Positions 50,032 through 59,093 are shown, numbered from the stretch's first letter. The stretch: 64,000 nt of DNA from Ovoidimarina sediminis (GCF_032586175.1 NZ_JAWHTE010000003.1:124001-188000), one strand, 5' to 3'. The notes: generated from the letters alone by a model not told the origin. A program made the numbers and translations.

Positions 50032-50463
50032 TCATATGTGCTTTGTCAAAGTTGAGAGACCGAGACCATGCAGAACGCAGCGCTGCACCTGCGCGAAATC
50101 CGCATCGGAAATCGTGCTCTTCTGATAGATCCGCGAGCCATCCAAGCGCTTGCCCAACCTCAACAAATCCACTCGATGCCATCCAACGGTGCAAACCATG
50201 TCGCCTTTCACCCATCGCTCGATATCCCCCCATTCCTTGGGCATCTCGAACCCTGCGCGAAACTTGTAGTGATAGGGCATCACCTTTCCCTCCTCGGGAT
50301 CGGTGGTGCTCAACGGAACCACGGTGCAAAGGCCGGGTCGATTGCGGATCGCGGGCGAAAGAACGACCGCCAGTCGTCGTTTGACCATCTCGGGCGGAAC
50401 GAAACCGGGCTCGAACCGAACCGTTACAATCGATCCCCGGGAGGGATGGTAGGTAAGAGCCAC
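50032..50463 (-). CDS. PemK/MazF-family toxin
   Basis: A 143-residue endoribonuclease-like toxin. The family core is at the N-terminus: SRGSIVTVRFEPGFVPPEMV then KRRLAVVLSPAIRNRPGLCT and VPLSTTDPEE (the PemK fold: GDIVxVxFxP, RPxxVLS). The start GTG at 50463 has AGGGA seven bases upstream; longer readings lie in a terminator. There is no antitoxin gene on either side (next, leftward upstream, is a 38-residue membrane protein behind a terminator). Solo PemK toxins are known as chromosome-encoded or remnants. Confidence 0.82.
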   Translation of the reverse strand: MALTYHPSRGSIVTVRFEPGFVPPEMVKRRLAVVLSPAIRNRPGLCTVVPLSTTDPEEGKVMPYHYKFRAGFEMPKEWGDIERWVKGDMVCTVGWHRVDLLRLGKRLDGSRIYQKSTISDADFAQVQRCVLHGLGLSTLTKHI

Positions 50464-50502
50464 GCAAGTTCCCTGGTTTGACGACGGGACTTCTCCCATA
50501 GC

Positions 50503-50531
50503 GAAATAAAGGGCCGGCACAAAGCCGGCCC
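50503..50531 (-). terminator. Terminator after the 38-residue membrane gene
   Basis: Read leftward, GGGCCGGC, TTTGT, GCCGGCCC is a perfect hairpin (50511-50531) followed by TTTATTT. It separates the small membrane gene from the PemK-like gene. Confidence 0.85.
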
Positions 50532-50560
50532 ATCCAGTGCAGGGAGGAAACGAAACAGGA

Positions 50561-50677
50561 TCAGAAGACGATGGCCGTGGCCTGCCCCAGCGCCGTCTGC
50601 AGGACGAGGCCGAAGTAGAAGACCGAATACATCGCGGCCCCGGCCGAAATCACTTTGAAGGCGGTGCTGGCGGTCAT
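50561..50677 (-). CDS. Tiny membrane protein (38 residues)
   Basis: MTASTAFKVISAGAAMYSVF then YFGLVLQTALGQATAIVF: one hydrophobic helix almost filling the protein. GGAGAG precedes the ATG by 6 bases, and a hairpin terminator follows, so this is a complete small transcription unit. Function unknown. It is too short for standard gene callers. Confidence 0.65.
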   Translation of the reverse strand: MTASTAFKVISAGAAMYSVFYFGLVLQTALGQATAIVF

Positions 50678-50893
50678 CGGTGCTCTCCACGGTATCGAAA
50701 CAATCTGTCCCCACTTTGCCGATTCGCGCCCCTCGCGTATGTAATCCGCCTCACATTTGCCACATTTCCCGCCCCACGGCCCCCTTTGCGGATCCCGCGC
50801 CACAGCCGCCCGCTTCTTGCCGAACACGGTGGCCCGCCCCCCCGAACCTCCGCTAAACTCGCGCCGAACAACCCGAAGTGGGAGCCCCCGCCC

Positions 50894-51457
50894 ATGCTGA
50901 CGACCCTCCTCGTCCTTCTCGGCCTCGCCGCCCTGATCGTCCTTTACGGCATCGTCCTCTACAACGCCCTCGTCCGCGCCCGTCAGATGGTGCGCGAGGC
51001 CTGGAGCGGGATCGACGTGCAGCTCAAACGCCGCTCCGATCTGATCCCGAACCTGGTCGAGACGGTGAAGGGCTACGCCGCCCACGAAAAGGATGCGCTG
51101 CGCGAGGTGACGGAAATGCGCACCCGCGCCGCCGCCATCCCCGAAGGCAACGTGGCCGATCGCGCGGCGGCCGAAGGCATGCTGTCCCAGGCGCTGGGCA
51201 AGCTTTTCGCGGTGGCCGAGGCCTATCCCGACCTGAAGGCCAACGAGAATTTCCGCGATCTCCAGACGTCGCTCGAAACGCTGGAAAGCGAAATCCAGAT
51301 GGCGCGGCGCTATTACAACGGCTCGGTCCGCGAACTGAACGTCAAGGTCGAGGCGTTTCCCTCGAACCTCGTGGCCAACCGCTACGATTTCCAGCAGGCG
51401 GAATATTTCGAACTCGAGGATCCCGCCGACCGCGCCCTGCCCCAGGTCGCCTTCTGA
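50894..51457 (+). CDS. LemA family protein
   Basis: A 187-residue inner-membrane protein: an N-terminal helix (LLVLLGLAALIVLYGIVLYN) then the LemA four-helix body (VQLKRRSDLIPNLVETVKGY, ETLESEIQMARRYYNGSVRE). Usual context is a LemA gene followed by a DUF2207/YgcG-like membrane gene, as here (3 bases apart). The role is unknown; roles in envelope stress have been proposed. Confidence 0.94.
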   Translation: MLTTLLVLLGLAALIVLYGIVLYNALVRARQMVREAWSGIDVQLKRRSDLIPNLVETVKGYAAHEKDALREVTEMRTRAAAIPEGNVADRAAAEGMLSQALGKLFAVAEAYPDLKANENFRDLQTSLETLESEIQMARRYYNGSVRELNVKVEAFPSNLVANRYDFQQAEYFELEDPADRALPQVAF

Positions 51458-51459
51458 AC

Positions 51460-53397
51460 GTGACGCTTCGCCCCGCGCTCCTCTGGCTTGCGGCCAGCCT
51501 CGCCTGGCTTGTCCTCGCCCTCCCCGTGCTCGCGGCGGAAGAGATCCTGTCTTTCGACAGCCTCGTAGAGGTTCAGGAAAACGGCGATTTCCTCGTCACC
51601 GAAACCGTCCGCGTCCGGGCCGAGGGCAAATCGATCCGCCGCGGCATCTACCGCGATTTCCCCACCACCTTCACCGATCGGGGCGGGCAGGTCGCGAATG
51701 CCGGGTTCACCGTGCTCTCCGCCACCCGCGACGGCGCGCGCGAAACCTTCCGCCTCGAAAAGCGCAGCCGCTTTTCCCGCGTCTATCTCGGGCGCTCGAA
51801 CGTCTTCCTCGATCCCGGCGTCTACACCTATGTGCTCACCTACCGCACCGACCGGCAGGTGCGCTTCTTCGACGGGCGGGATGAGATCTACTGGAACGCC
51901 ACCGGCACCGAATGGGCCTTCCCGATCCTGAACGCCACCGCCACGATCCGCCTGCCCGCCCCCGGCGCGGTGGAGGCGACGGCCTATACCGGCCCCTACG
52001 GCTCCGACGCGCAGAACGCCCGCTGGACGATCTCGAACGACCTCCGCGAGGTCACGTTCGAAACCACCGCCCCCCTCGCGAAACGCGAAGGGCTGACCGC
52101 CGTCGTCGCGGTCGAAAAGGGCGTGATCGCCGCGCCCACGGCAGAACAGCTGCGCGCGTGGTTCCTGCGCGACAACCGGGGCCTCGTGATCCCCGCCCTC
52201 GTGACGGCCGTGGTGTTCCTCTACTACCTTTTCGCCTGGCGCGCCGTGGGCCGCGATCCGCCGAAAGGCGTGATGGTGCCGCGCTGGGATCTGCCCGAAG
52301 GCGTGTCGCCGGCGCTCGCGCATTACGTCTGGAACAAGGGGCTGAAAGGCGGGGGGTACGAGGCGATTTCGGCCGCCGCCGTCAGCCTCGCCGTAAAGGG
52401 CTATCTCGAATTCAGCGAAATCGGCGACACCATCACCCTCAGACGCACCGCAAAACCCCAGCGCAACGTCACCTTCCCCGTGGGCGAGGCCGCGATCATG
52501 CGCAAGCTGCGGGAAGAAAACGGCACGCTCACCATCTCCGCCTCGAACGGCAAGACGATCGCGGCCCTCGGCTACGCCTTCAACCACGCGATGGAGAACG
52601 AACACCGCAACGTCTTCTACCGCACCAACCTGTTCTGGGTGATCCTCGGCATCGTCCTGACGGTCGCTGGCGTCGTGCTGACGGTGGTCTTCGGCGGGTT
52701 CGATCCCGACGCGGTGGGCACGATGATCCCCGCGCTGGTCTTCGGCAGCATCTTCCTCTCGGTCGCAATCAAGCTGGTGAAGCGCCTGACCATGGGCCTC
52801 ACCGGCAAGATCGAGGCCGCCTTCGTCGGCTTCTTCCTCGTCGGGCTCCTGACCGTGGCGGTCGTGGTGGGGCTCGGCCTTCTCTGGCCGCTGGTCGAGG
52901 ATGCCCGGCCCTTCCTCGCCCTCGTCGGGCTCGCCCTCGTCAACCTCTTCTTCTTCCACCTCCTCGGCGCGCCCACGCCCCTCGGCCAGGAGCGCACGAC
53001 CGAGATCGCGGGGCTCCGCCACTACCTTTCGGTGGCGGAAGAGGATCGCATGAACATGGCCGGCGCGCCCGAAATGTCGCCCCGCCATTTCGAGAAACTC
53101 CTGCCCTACGCCATGGCGCTCGGGGTCGAGAAACCCTGGACGCAAGCCTTCCGGTCCTGGCTCCGTACGGCGGTGGCGACCGGCGCGGTCGCGGGGACAG
53201 GCTATTCCCCGACCTGGTACCACGGCGGCCTCGGCAACGGGCGCCTCTTCCCCAGCAATCTCGGCAATCTCACCTCGTCGATGAGCGACAGCTTCACCGC
53301 CAGCCTGCCCCGCACCGACAGCTCCTCCTCGGGCTTCTCGGGCGGGGGCGGGTTTTCCGGCGGCGGGGGCGGCGGCGGCGGGGGCGGCGGCTGGTAG
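51460..53397 (+). CDS. DUF2207 membrane protein with glycine-rich C-terminus
   Basis: A 645-residue envelope protein. Signal peptide at 1-25 (LLWLAASLAWLVLALPVLAA), then the DUF2207 domain (EILSFDSLVEVQENGDFLVT, RGIYRDFPTTFTDRGG) and several membrane helices (about 245-265, 390-500). The last 30 residues are a glycine run interrupted by FS (FSGGGGFSGGG), ending in W. The GTG start lies 2 bases after the LemA stop. LemA-DUF2207 pairs are widespread; function is not established. Confidence 0.9.
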   Translation: MTLRPALLWLAASLAWLVLALPVLAAEEILSFDSLVEVQENGDFLVTETVRVRAEGKSIRRGIYRDFPTTFTDRGGQVANAGFTVLSATRDGARETFRLEKRSRFSRVYLGRSNVFLDPGVYTYVLTYRTDRQVRFFDGRDEIYWNATGTEWAFPILNATATIRLPAPGAVEATAYTGPYGSDAQNARWTISNDLREVTFETTAPLAKREGLTAVVAVEKGVIAAPTAEQLRAWFLRDNRGLVIPALVTAVVFLYYLFAWRAVGRDPPKGVMVPRWDLPEGVSPALAHYVWNKGLKGGGYEAISAAAVSLAVKGYLEFSEIGDTITLRRTAKPQRNVTFPVGEAAIMRKLREENGTLTISASNGKTIAALGYAFNHAMENEHRNVFYRTNLFWVILGIVLTVAGVVLTVVFGGFDPDAVGTMIPALVFGSIFLSVAIKLVKRLTMGLTGKIEAAFVGFFLVGLLTVAVVVGLGLLWPLVEDARPFLALVGLALVNLFFFHLLGAPTPLGQERTTEIAGLRHYLSVAEEDRMNMAGAPEMSPRHFEKLLPYAMALGVEKPWTQAFRSWLRTAVATGAVAGTGYSPTWYHGGLGNGRLFPSNLGNLTSSMSDSFTASLPRTDSSSSGFSGGGGFSGGGGGGGGGGGW

Positions 53398-53408
53398 GGG
53401 CGGCGCGC

Positions 53409-54986
53409 GTGACGGCGCCCGTTGCCGAAGACGCGGGCGCGCTGTCCGATGGCGAGGTGCTGCGCCCGACGGTCTGCATCATCGGCGCGGGCGCGGCGGG
53501 GCTGACGCTCGGCACGGCACTCGCCGAACGCGGCATCCCCACCCTGATCCTCGAAGCGGGGGGCGAACGGCCCGACCGCGCGGGCCAGGCCGCCTGCCGC
53601 GCAGAGCGCAGCGGCACGCCCAACCACTCCTACGCCTACAGCCGGTTCCGCGCGCTGGGCGGGTCGACGGTGTTCTGGACAGGCCAGTGCGTCGAACTCG
53701 AAGAGGCCGATTTCACGGGCCGCGCCCCCGGTGTGCCCGCCTGGCCCATCGCGAAATCCGACCTTGCCGAAGGCTATGCCCGCGCCGCCCGCCTGCTCGA
53801 CCTGCCCGAAAACGGCGCGGTCCGTGCCCGGCTCGATCCCGGCGACGCCCTGCCACAGGGGCAGGCGGCGTTGGCCGAAGTCCGCCTCACCGCGGTCGGG
53901 AACTTCGCCGATCACCTCCTCGCGCCCGGCCGCCCCGCGCCCCGCATCCTCCTCGGGGCCGCCGTCACCGATCTCACCCTCGATGCCCAGCACCGCCGGG
54001 TCGAGGCCGTCACCGCCCGCCTCCCCGGCAACCGCAGCCTCCGCTGCGAACCGGCGCTGACGGTGCTGGCCACGGGCGGGGTGGAAAACGCCCGCCTCCT
54101 CCTCGCCGCCAACCGGCAGATGCCGAAGGGCATCGGCAACGGCCACGATCTCGTGGGCCGCTTCTTCATGGATCACGCCTATATGGATGCGGGCGTGGTG
54201 TCGGGCACCGCACCAGCCCTTGCCCGCCTCACCATCCCCTCGCTCGCGGCACAGCGGCAGGCGGCAGGCGGCTTCCTTGCCCTGCGCCTCCGGCCCGAAG
54301 GCGCGAACGCCGCCGCCGCCTTCTTCACCGAACAGCCCGATTACGTCCTCCACCCCAGGGTCGCCACGGATCAGGGCCAGGCGCTCGCCCGCCTCGCGCA
54401 GATCGCGCGCGGCGAACGCTTCCGCGACGCCGACACCTGGGGCGATCTCGCCGCACTGGCCCGGCGGCCCGATCGGACGGCGGCGCTCATTGCCCTCCGC
54501 GCTCTCACAGCCGCGCGCGGGGGCCGCCGCACCGCGCTTCGCCTCTTCGCCGAAACGACGCCCGATCCCGAAAGCCGCGTGCACCTCTCCGCGGAACGCG
54601 ACGCGCTGGGCCTGCCCCGGGCCGCGGTGCACTGGCAGGTGCCCGAGGCCGACAAGGCCGGGCCCGGCCGGCTTCTGGCCGAGATCCGCCAACGCCTCGC
54701 GGCAACGGGCACCACGATCACCGGCCCCGGCATCGGGCCGGGCCAGCCCTGGCCCGCCTCCCTCACCGGCGGCAAGCATCACATGGGCACCACCCGCATG
54801 GCCGCCCGGCCCGAAGAGGGCGTGGTCGACGCCCAGGCCCGCGTCCACGGCATCGCCAATCTCTACATCGCCGGAAGCTCGGTCTTCCCCACCCCGGGCT
54901 GGGCCAACCCGACGCTCACCATCGTCGCCCTCGCCCTTCGCCTTGCCGACCGTATCGCGGACGTCCTCGCCTCGTCCGAGCCCTGA
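53409..54986 (+). CDS. GMC-family FAD oxidoreductase
   Basis: A 525-residue flavoenzyme. The GTG start is followed by an FAD dinucleotide fold VCIIGAGAAGLTLGTALAER (GAGAAG at 26-31). Middle: LATGGVENARLLLAANRQ. The C-terminal GMC domain ends GKHHMGTTRMAARPEEGVVD and GSSVFPTPGWANPTLTIVAL (catalytic His/Asn region). Substrate is an alcohol or sugar of unknown identity. It follows the DUF2207 gene by 11 bases and converges on the Slam gene. Confidence 0.9.
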   Translation: MTAPVAEDAGALSDGEVLRPTVCIIGAGAAGLTLGTALAERGIPTLILEAGGERPDRAGQAACRAERSGTPNHSYAYSRFRALGGSTVFWTGQCVELEEADFTGRAPGVPAWPIAKSDLAEGYARAARLLDLPENGAVRARLDPGDALPQGQAALAEVRLTAVGNFADHLLAPGRPAPRILLGAAVTDLTLDAQHRRVEAVTARLPGNRSLRCEPALTVLATGGVENARLLLAANRQMPKGIGNGHDLVGRFFMDHAYMDAGVVSGTAPALARLTIPSLAAQRQAAGGFLALRLRPEGANAAAAFFTEQPDYVLHPRVATDQGQALARLAQIARGERFRDADTWGDLAALARRPDRTAALIALRALTAARGGRRTALRLFAETTPDPESRVHLSAERDALGLPRAAVHWQVPEADKAGPGRLLAEIRQRLAATGTTITGPGIGPGQPWPASLTGGKHHMGTTRMAARPEEGVVDAQARVHGIANLYIAGSSVFPTPGWANPTLTIVALALRLADRIADVLASSEP

Positions 54987-54992
54987 GCGCCC

Positions 54993-56270
54993 TCAGAACC
55001 GCCGCTCGAACCCCAGCCGATAGACAAGCTCGTCATGGCTGAAGGCGGCGGCATCGCTGTCGGTGCGCAGATATCCGATCTCGGCGAAGGGCCGCGCCCC
55101 GGGGCCGATGAACCAGTCGGTCTTCTCCACCCGCAGCGACACGCCAAAGCTCCGCTCGTCGGGGCTGTCGACGAAGACCGGGTTCGGATCGGGAAAGTGC
55201 TTCCGCGACACGAAGGCCGACGGGGCAAGCCGGATGCCGAACGGCAGGTCGGCGGCCCCGCCGATCCGAAGCCCGATTTCGCGGCTGTCCTCCACGTCCC
55301 GCTCGGCATCGACGATCTCGCCGAACAGCCGCAGGTCGACCGACCGGTTGCCGCCGAACGTCCGCCCGACCCCAAGCGTGCCGCGCAGAAACCGGGTGTC
55401 CGACCTCGTCAGGCTCGGGTCTTCGGTCACCCCGGCCTCCAGCCGGCCGAAGACCGACCGGCCCCGCCGGTCGCGCCGGTCCGCGGCCAGTTCCAGCCGC
55501 AGCTCCCGCTCCACCGTCGCGCCGCCTTCCCGGGTCGTGTCATAGGCCAGGCCGGCGAACGCGGTGCGCCGCGCCGCCGCGAGGCGAAGCCCGGTGCGCA
55601 GGCCCAGCGTCCTGTCGTCGAAGCGGCGCCCCGGCGCCTCGATCCCGAAGGCGAAGACCTCGCCGAACCCCGTCACCCGTGACGCGCGGCCCGACAGGCC
55701 CGGCACCGCGGCCCGGATTTCGGCGGAAATGTCATAGGCCAGGCCGATCCCGCCCGATCCGCGCCGGTTCAGCACGAAGGGCACCGGCGGCCCGGGGCCC
55801 AGATCGGCGAACAGCACGTCCGAGGCATAGCTGCGTCCATCGCCCGCGCGGGTCAGCGCCAGCGACAGATCCCAGTCGAAGCCGCGGCGCGCGTCGATCG
55901 CCCGCACAAAGCCCAGCACCGTCTGCCGCACCGGGTCGGGGATGTCGCCCGACAGCACCAGGAAGAACTCCCGCCGCGCCTCCTGCCAGCGCCCGGCGGC
56001 GAAATAGGCTCGCGCCAGTTCGAGACGCACCCGCACGAGGCCCGGATCCTCCGCCAGGATCGCGCTGAAGATCGCGATCGCCGCGTCGGGCCGGCCGCCG
56101 TCAAGCAAGGTCAGACCGCGCACAAACCGCGCTTCGATGGCCTGCTGCTCCGCCAGGCTCTGCGCCTGTCCCGGGGCGGCCTGACCCCAGAGGCAGGCCG
56201 CGACCAGAAGCGCAGCGCAAAGCCGCAGGACCGGTAAAAAGCTTCGGGAATTGATCTGGCGCAATTTCAA
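54993..56270 (-). CDS. Slam-type surface lipoprotein assembly protein (DUF560)
   Basis: A 425-residue outer-membrane protein of the Slam (surface lipoprotein assembly modulator) class. Signal peptide from MKLRQINSRSFLPVLRLCAA to about residue 36; N-terminal TPR-like domain (QAIEARFVRGLTLLDGGRPD, VRVRLELARAYFAAGRWQEA); C-terminal beta-barrel with alternating hydrophobic strands ending in aromatic F (VYRLGFERRF). Slam moves TbpB-like lipoproteins to the cell surface. The start is uncertain: I use a TTG giving a clean signal peptide; an upstream frame extends to 56333. The divergent neighbour is a TbpB-like lipoprotein. Confidence 0.82.
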   Translation of the reverse strand: MKLRQINSRSFLPVLRLCAALLVAACLWGQAAPGQAQSLAEQQAIEARFVRGLTLLDGGRPDAAIAIFSAILAEDPGLVRVRLELARAYFAAGRWQEARREFFLVLSGDIPDPVRQTVLGFVRAIDARRGFDWDLSLALTRAGDGRSYASDVLFADLGPGPPVPFVLNRRGSGGIGLAYDISAEIRAAVPGLSGRASRVTGFGEVFAFGIEAPGRRFDDRTLGLRTGLRLAAARRTAFAGLAYDTTREGGATVERELRLELAADRRDRRGRSVFGRLEAGVTEDPSLTRSDTRFLRGTLGVGRTFGGNRSVDLRLFGEIVDAERDVEDSREIGLRIGGAADLPFGIRLAPSAFVSRKHFPDPNPVFVDSPDERSFGVSLRVEKTDWFIGPGARPFAEIGYLRTDSDAAAFSHDELVYRLGFERRF

Positions 56271-56431
56271 CTCGACATCCAAGTCTATGATTTGTTTACG
56301 AACACTATGCGTGTTTGGGGGGGGCAACTGCAAAGGGGAATTGGGGCGGCCCGGATCTGACGATCCGCAGGATACCGCGCCAGCCCCGGATCGGGCCGCC
56401 GCAGCCGTAAGAAATCAGAAGGAGTGGCTCG

Positions 56432-57346
56432 ATGGTCGTCACGCGCAGCTTATGTCTACTCACCGCGATTGCCCTTACGGGATGCGGTGGCACGAACTCG
56501 GTGTTCTTCCGGGGCGGATACATGCCGTTCCAAAGCTGGTCCGCCGTTCCGGCCAACGCGCAGGTCGAGCTTGAGGGCTCCGCCGTCGCCGCCGACACCA
56601 CCCAGGCGCTGAACAACAACACGAACGCCAAGGACGGCAACGACGACGGCCCGATCACGGCCGCCGGCACGACGGGGCCACAGCCGGTCACCGCCCAGCT
56701 GCGGATCGAAAGCGGCGCACTCACCTCCATGGAATTCACGACCGGGGGGACGACGGCCGGTGTCTCCACCGCCGACGGCACGATCACCGCCACCGACCCC
56801 ATCGTGGCGCAAACGACGGCAACGGCGGATCGCACGCGCATTCGCACCGCGAACCCCTACAATAACGGGTTCGAATACCAGAATTACGGCGCCTGGGTCA
56901 CCGGGCTCAACTCCGGCAGCGGAACGATCGGCGCGGGCACCACCGGCGTCAAGACGACGACGACCCAGACGGCCGACGGAACCTACATGGGCAACTCCCT
57001 GGGCATCGCGGTCGACAAGACAACGGGCGAGCTTTGGGAAACCCAGTCCACCGTCGCGGTGACGACATCGCAGAACTTCACCAAGGCCGAGATTTCCAGC
57101 AGCGGCACGTCGGGCGAGCGCCTGAACGCCGCGGCCGGTCTCGCGCCGCTCGGCGATCTCGATTTCTCCAGCACCGCACCGGCCGATATCGCCAACAACG
57201 GCTTCATCGCGACGATCGACGGCACCGAGGTTTCGGGCACATCCCAAGGCACCTTCTACGGCCAGTTCGCGCCCGAGGTCGGCGGAACCTTCGATTCCAG
57301 CACCGCGAACTGGAACTACATCGGCTCCTACGGCGCCGTGAAATAG
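56432..57346 (+). CDS. TbpB-like surface lipoprotein (probable Slam substrate)
   Basis: A 304-residue lipoprotein: MVVTRSLCLLTAIALTGCGG with lipobox ALTGC and lipidated Cys at residue 18. The body is Thr/Gly/Ser-rich (TGGTTAGVSTADGTITATDP) and ends with a short beta-barrel segment (GTFYGQFAPEVGGTFDSS then YIGSYGAVK) that matches the TbpB/Slam-dependent beta-barrel signature (FYGxxAxExGGxF). No iron-transport gene is close. With the divergent Slam-type gene it forms a secretion pair. Low sequence complexity makes the ligand unpredictable. Confidence 0.78.
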   Translation: MVVTRSLCLLTAIALTGCGGTNSVFFRGGYMPFQSWSAVPANAQVELEGSAVAADTTQALNNNTNAKDGNDDGPITAAGTTGPQPVTAQLRIESGALTSMEFTTGGTTAGVSTADGTITATDPIVAQTTATADRTRIRTANPYNNGFEYQNYGAWVTGLNSGSGTIGAGTTGVKTTTTQTADGTYMGNSLGIAVDKTTGELWETQSTVAVTTSQNFTKAEISSSGTSGERLNAAAGLAPLGDLDFSSTAPADIANNGFIATIDGTEVSGTSQGTFYGQFAPEVGGTFDSSTANWNYIGSYGAVK

Positions 57347-57401
57347 GCCTACAGGATTGTGTGGGGGTCCCGGGGGGCGGGTCGCACCGCCCCCTGCGAC
57401 A

Positions 57402-57415
57402 TTGATCTATGTCAA
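57402..57415. promoter_or_regulatory. FNR-like site overlapping the first PpsR site
   Basis: TTGATCTATGTCAA matches the FNR/FnrL consensus TTGAT-N4-ATCAA in 9 of 10 defined bases. It overlaps the first TGT-N12-ACA palindrome upstream of bchE. In Rhodobacter, FnrL activates bchE under low oxygen, so the site fits the gene. Confidence 0.65.
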
Positions 57416-57451
57416 TGCAAGCAGACACTCATCTGTCAATTTAACTTGACA
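57410..57451. promoter_or_regulatory. Tandem PpsR/CrtJ sites in front of bchE
   Basis: TGT at 57410, 12 bases, ACA to 57427; six bases; TGT at 57434, 12 bases, ACA to 57451. The second is embedded in a perfect 9-bp inverted repeat (ATCTGTCAA, TTTAAC, TTGACAGAT). PpsR/CrtJ represses bacteriochlorophyll genes under oxygen. The ribosome site GGGAGG follows. Confidence 0.85.
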
Positions 57452-57467
57452 GATTGGGAGGTCTGAC

Positions 57468-59093
57468 ATGCGCATTCTCTTCGTCCACCCCAATTATCGG
57501 TCCGGCGGTGCCGAAATCGCGGGCACATGGCCCCCGGCCTGGGTCGCCTATCTCACCGGCCACCTGCGGCAGTCGGGCTTCGACGACGTCCATTTCATCG
57601 ACGCGATGACCGATGACATCTCCGACGAAGATCTCGCCGCCCGCATGGCCGATCTGAAGCCCGACGTCGTGGGCGTCACCGCCATCACCCCGTCGATCTA
57701 CCGCGCCGAAGAGGTGCTGAAACTCGCCCGCGATACCGTGCCGGGTGCGGTCCGCGTCCTGGGCGGCGTCCACGCCACCTTCATGTTCAAACAGGTTCTC
57801 TCCGAAGCCCCCTGGGTCGATGTCATCGTGCGCGGCGAAGGGGAAGAGATCTGCACCGAACTGATGCTCGCCATCGAAGACGGCCGCTGGCCCGCCGACC
57901 GCCACAGGATCCGCGGCCTCGCCTTCCTCGACGGGGGCGAGATCGTGGCCACCCCCGCCGCCTCCACCGTCAAGGATCTTTCGAAGATCAAACCCGACTG
58001 GGCGATCCTCGACTGGTCGAAATACATCTACCTGCCCCTGAACACCCGCGTCGCGATCCCGAACCTCGCCCGCGGCTGCCCCTTCACCTGCTCCTTCTGC
58101 TCGCAATGGAAGTTCTGGCGCGATTACCGGGTGCGCGAGCCGAAAGACGTCGTCGACGAGATCGAGGATCTGGTGGAAAACCACGGCGTCGGCTTCTTCA
58201 TCCTCGCCGACGAGGAACCCACTATCAACAAGAAGAAATTCGTCGCCTTCTGCGAGGAGCTGATCGCCCGCGACCTGCCGCGCCGCGTGAAATGGGGCAT
58301 CAACACCCGCGTGACCGATATCTACCGCGACAAGGATCTGCTGAAATTCTACCGCAAGGCGGGGCTCGTCCATGTCTCCCTCGGCACCGAGGCCGCGGCC
58401 CAGATGAAGCTCGACATCTTCAACAAGGAAACCAAGGTCGAGGAAAACAAGACGGCGATCCGCCTTCTGCGTGAGGCCGATATCCTCGTCGAGGCCCAGT
58501 TCATCGTCGGGCTCGACAACGAAACGCCCGAGACGCTCGAAGAAACCTACCGCATGGCCTGGGACTGGCAGCCCGATCTCGCCAACTGGTCGATGTACAC
58601 GCCCTGGCCCTTCACGCCGCTCTTCCAGGAACTCAAGGATCAGGTCGAGATCTACGATTTCTCGAAATACAACTTCGTCACCCCGATCATGAAACCCGCG
58701 GCGATGGAACGCGGCGAACTCCTCGACGGCGTGATGAACAACTACCGCCGCTTCTATTCGCGAAAGGCGCTCTTCCATTACCCCTGGCGCGGCACGGGCT
58801 TCCGCCGCCGCTACCTTCTGGGCTGCCTCTACGCCTTCCTCCGCGCGGGCGTCCGGCGCAGCTTCTACGATCTCGGCAAGGCCGGGTATTGGGGCCCCCA
58901 GACGAAAGGTACGGTCGATTTCCACTTCGACGAAACCCGCACGATCGCCGAAGCCCAGCTTGACGACTGGGAGGCCTCGGCCGACCGCGCCGCAAAGGCC
59001 GCCGAACGCCGCGAGGCGGTGCGCGCCCAGATGAAAGAGCGCGCGGCGGCCCGCGCCTGCGGCGGCGGCGATCAGCAGATGGAGGATGCCTGA
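57468..59093 (+). CDS. bchE: Anaerobic magnesium-protoporphyrin IX monomethyl ester cyclase
   Basis: A 541-residue B12-binding radical-SAM enzyme closing the isocyclic ring of bacteriochlorophyll without oxygen. Start MRILFVHPNYRSGGAEIAGT (B12-binding domain), VLGGVHATFMF, then the radical-SAM cysteines Cys204, Cys208, Cys211 in ARGCPFTCSFCSQWKF, and SLGTEAAAQM. The C-terminus is Ala/Glu-rich. Tandem PpsR sites and an FNR-like site lie upstream, so the gene is repressed aerobically and activated at low oxygen in relatives. It overlaps bchJ by 8 bases. Confidence 0.97.
   Translation: MRILFVHPNYRSGGAEIAGTWPPAWVAYLTGHLRQSGFDDVHFIDAMTDDISDEDLAARMADLKPDVVGVTAITPSIYRAEEVLKLARDTVPGAVRVLGGVHATFMFKQVLSEAPWVDVIVRGEGEEICTELMLAIEDGRWPADRHRIRGLAFLDGGEIVATPAASTVKDLSKIKPDWAILDWSKYIYLPLNTRVAIPNLARGCPFTCSFCSQWKFWRDYRVREPKDVVDEIEDLVENHGVGFFILADEEPTINKKKFVAFCEELIARDLPRRVKWGINTRVTDIYRDKDLLKFYRKAGLVHVSLGTEAAAQMKLDIFNKETKVEENKTAIRLLREADILVEAQFIVGLDNETPETLEETYRMAWDWQPDLANWSMYTPWPFTPLFQELKDQVEIYDFSKYNFVTPIMKPAAMERGELLDGVMNNYRRFYSRKALFHYPWRGTGFRRRYLLGCLYAFLRAGVRRSFYDLGKAGYWGPQTKGTVDFHFDETRTIAEAQLDDWEASADRAAKAAERREAVRAQMKERAAARACGGGDQQMEDA

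Noticed and set aside
50049..50066. TGT-N12-ACC resembling a PpsR half-site
   Set aside because: The last base deviates from ACA and there is no second palindrome.
53300..53396. Glycine-run end of the DUF2207 protein as a frameshift artefact
   Set aside because: Ordered FSGGGG units and a final Trp are common in this family, and the frame is intact.
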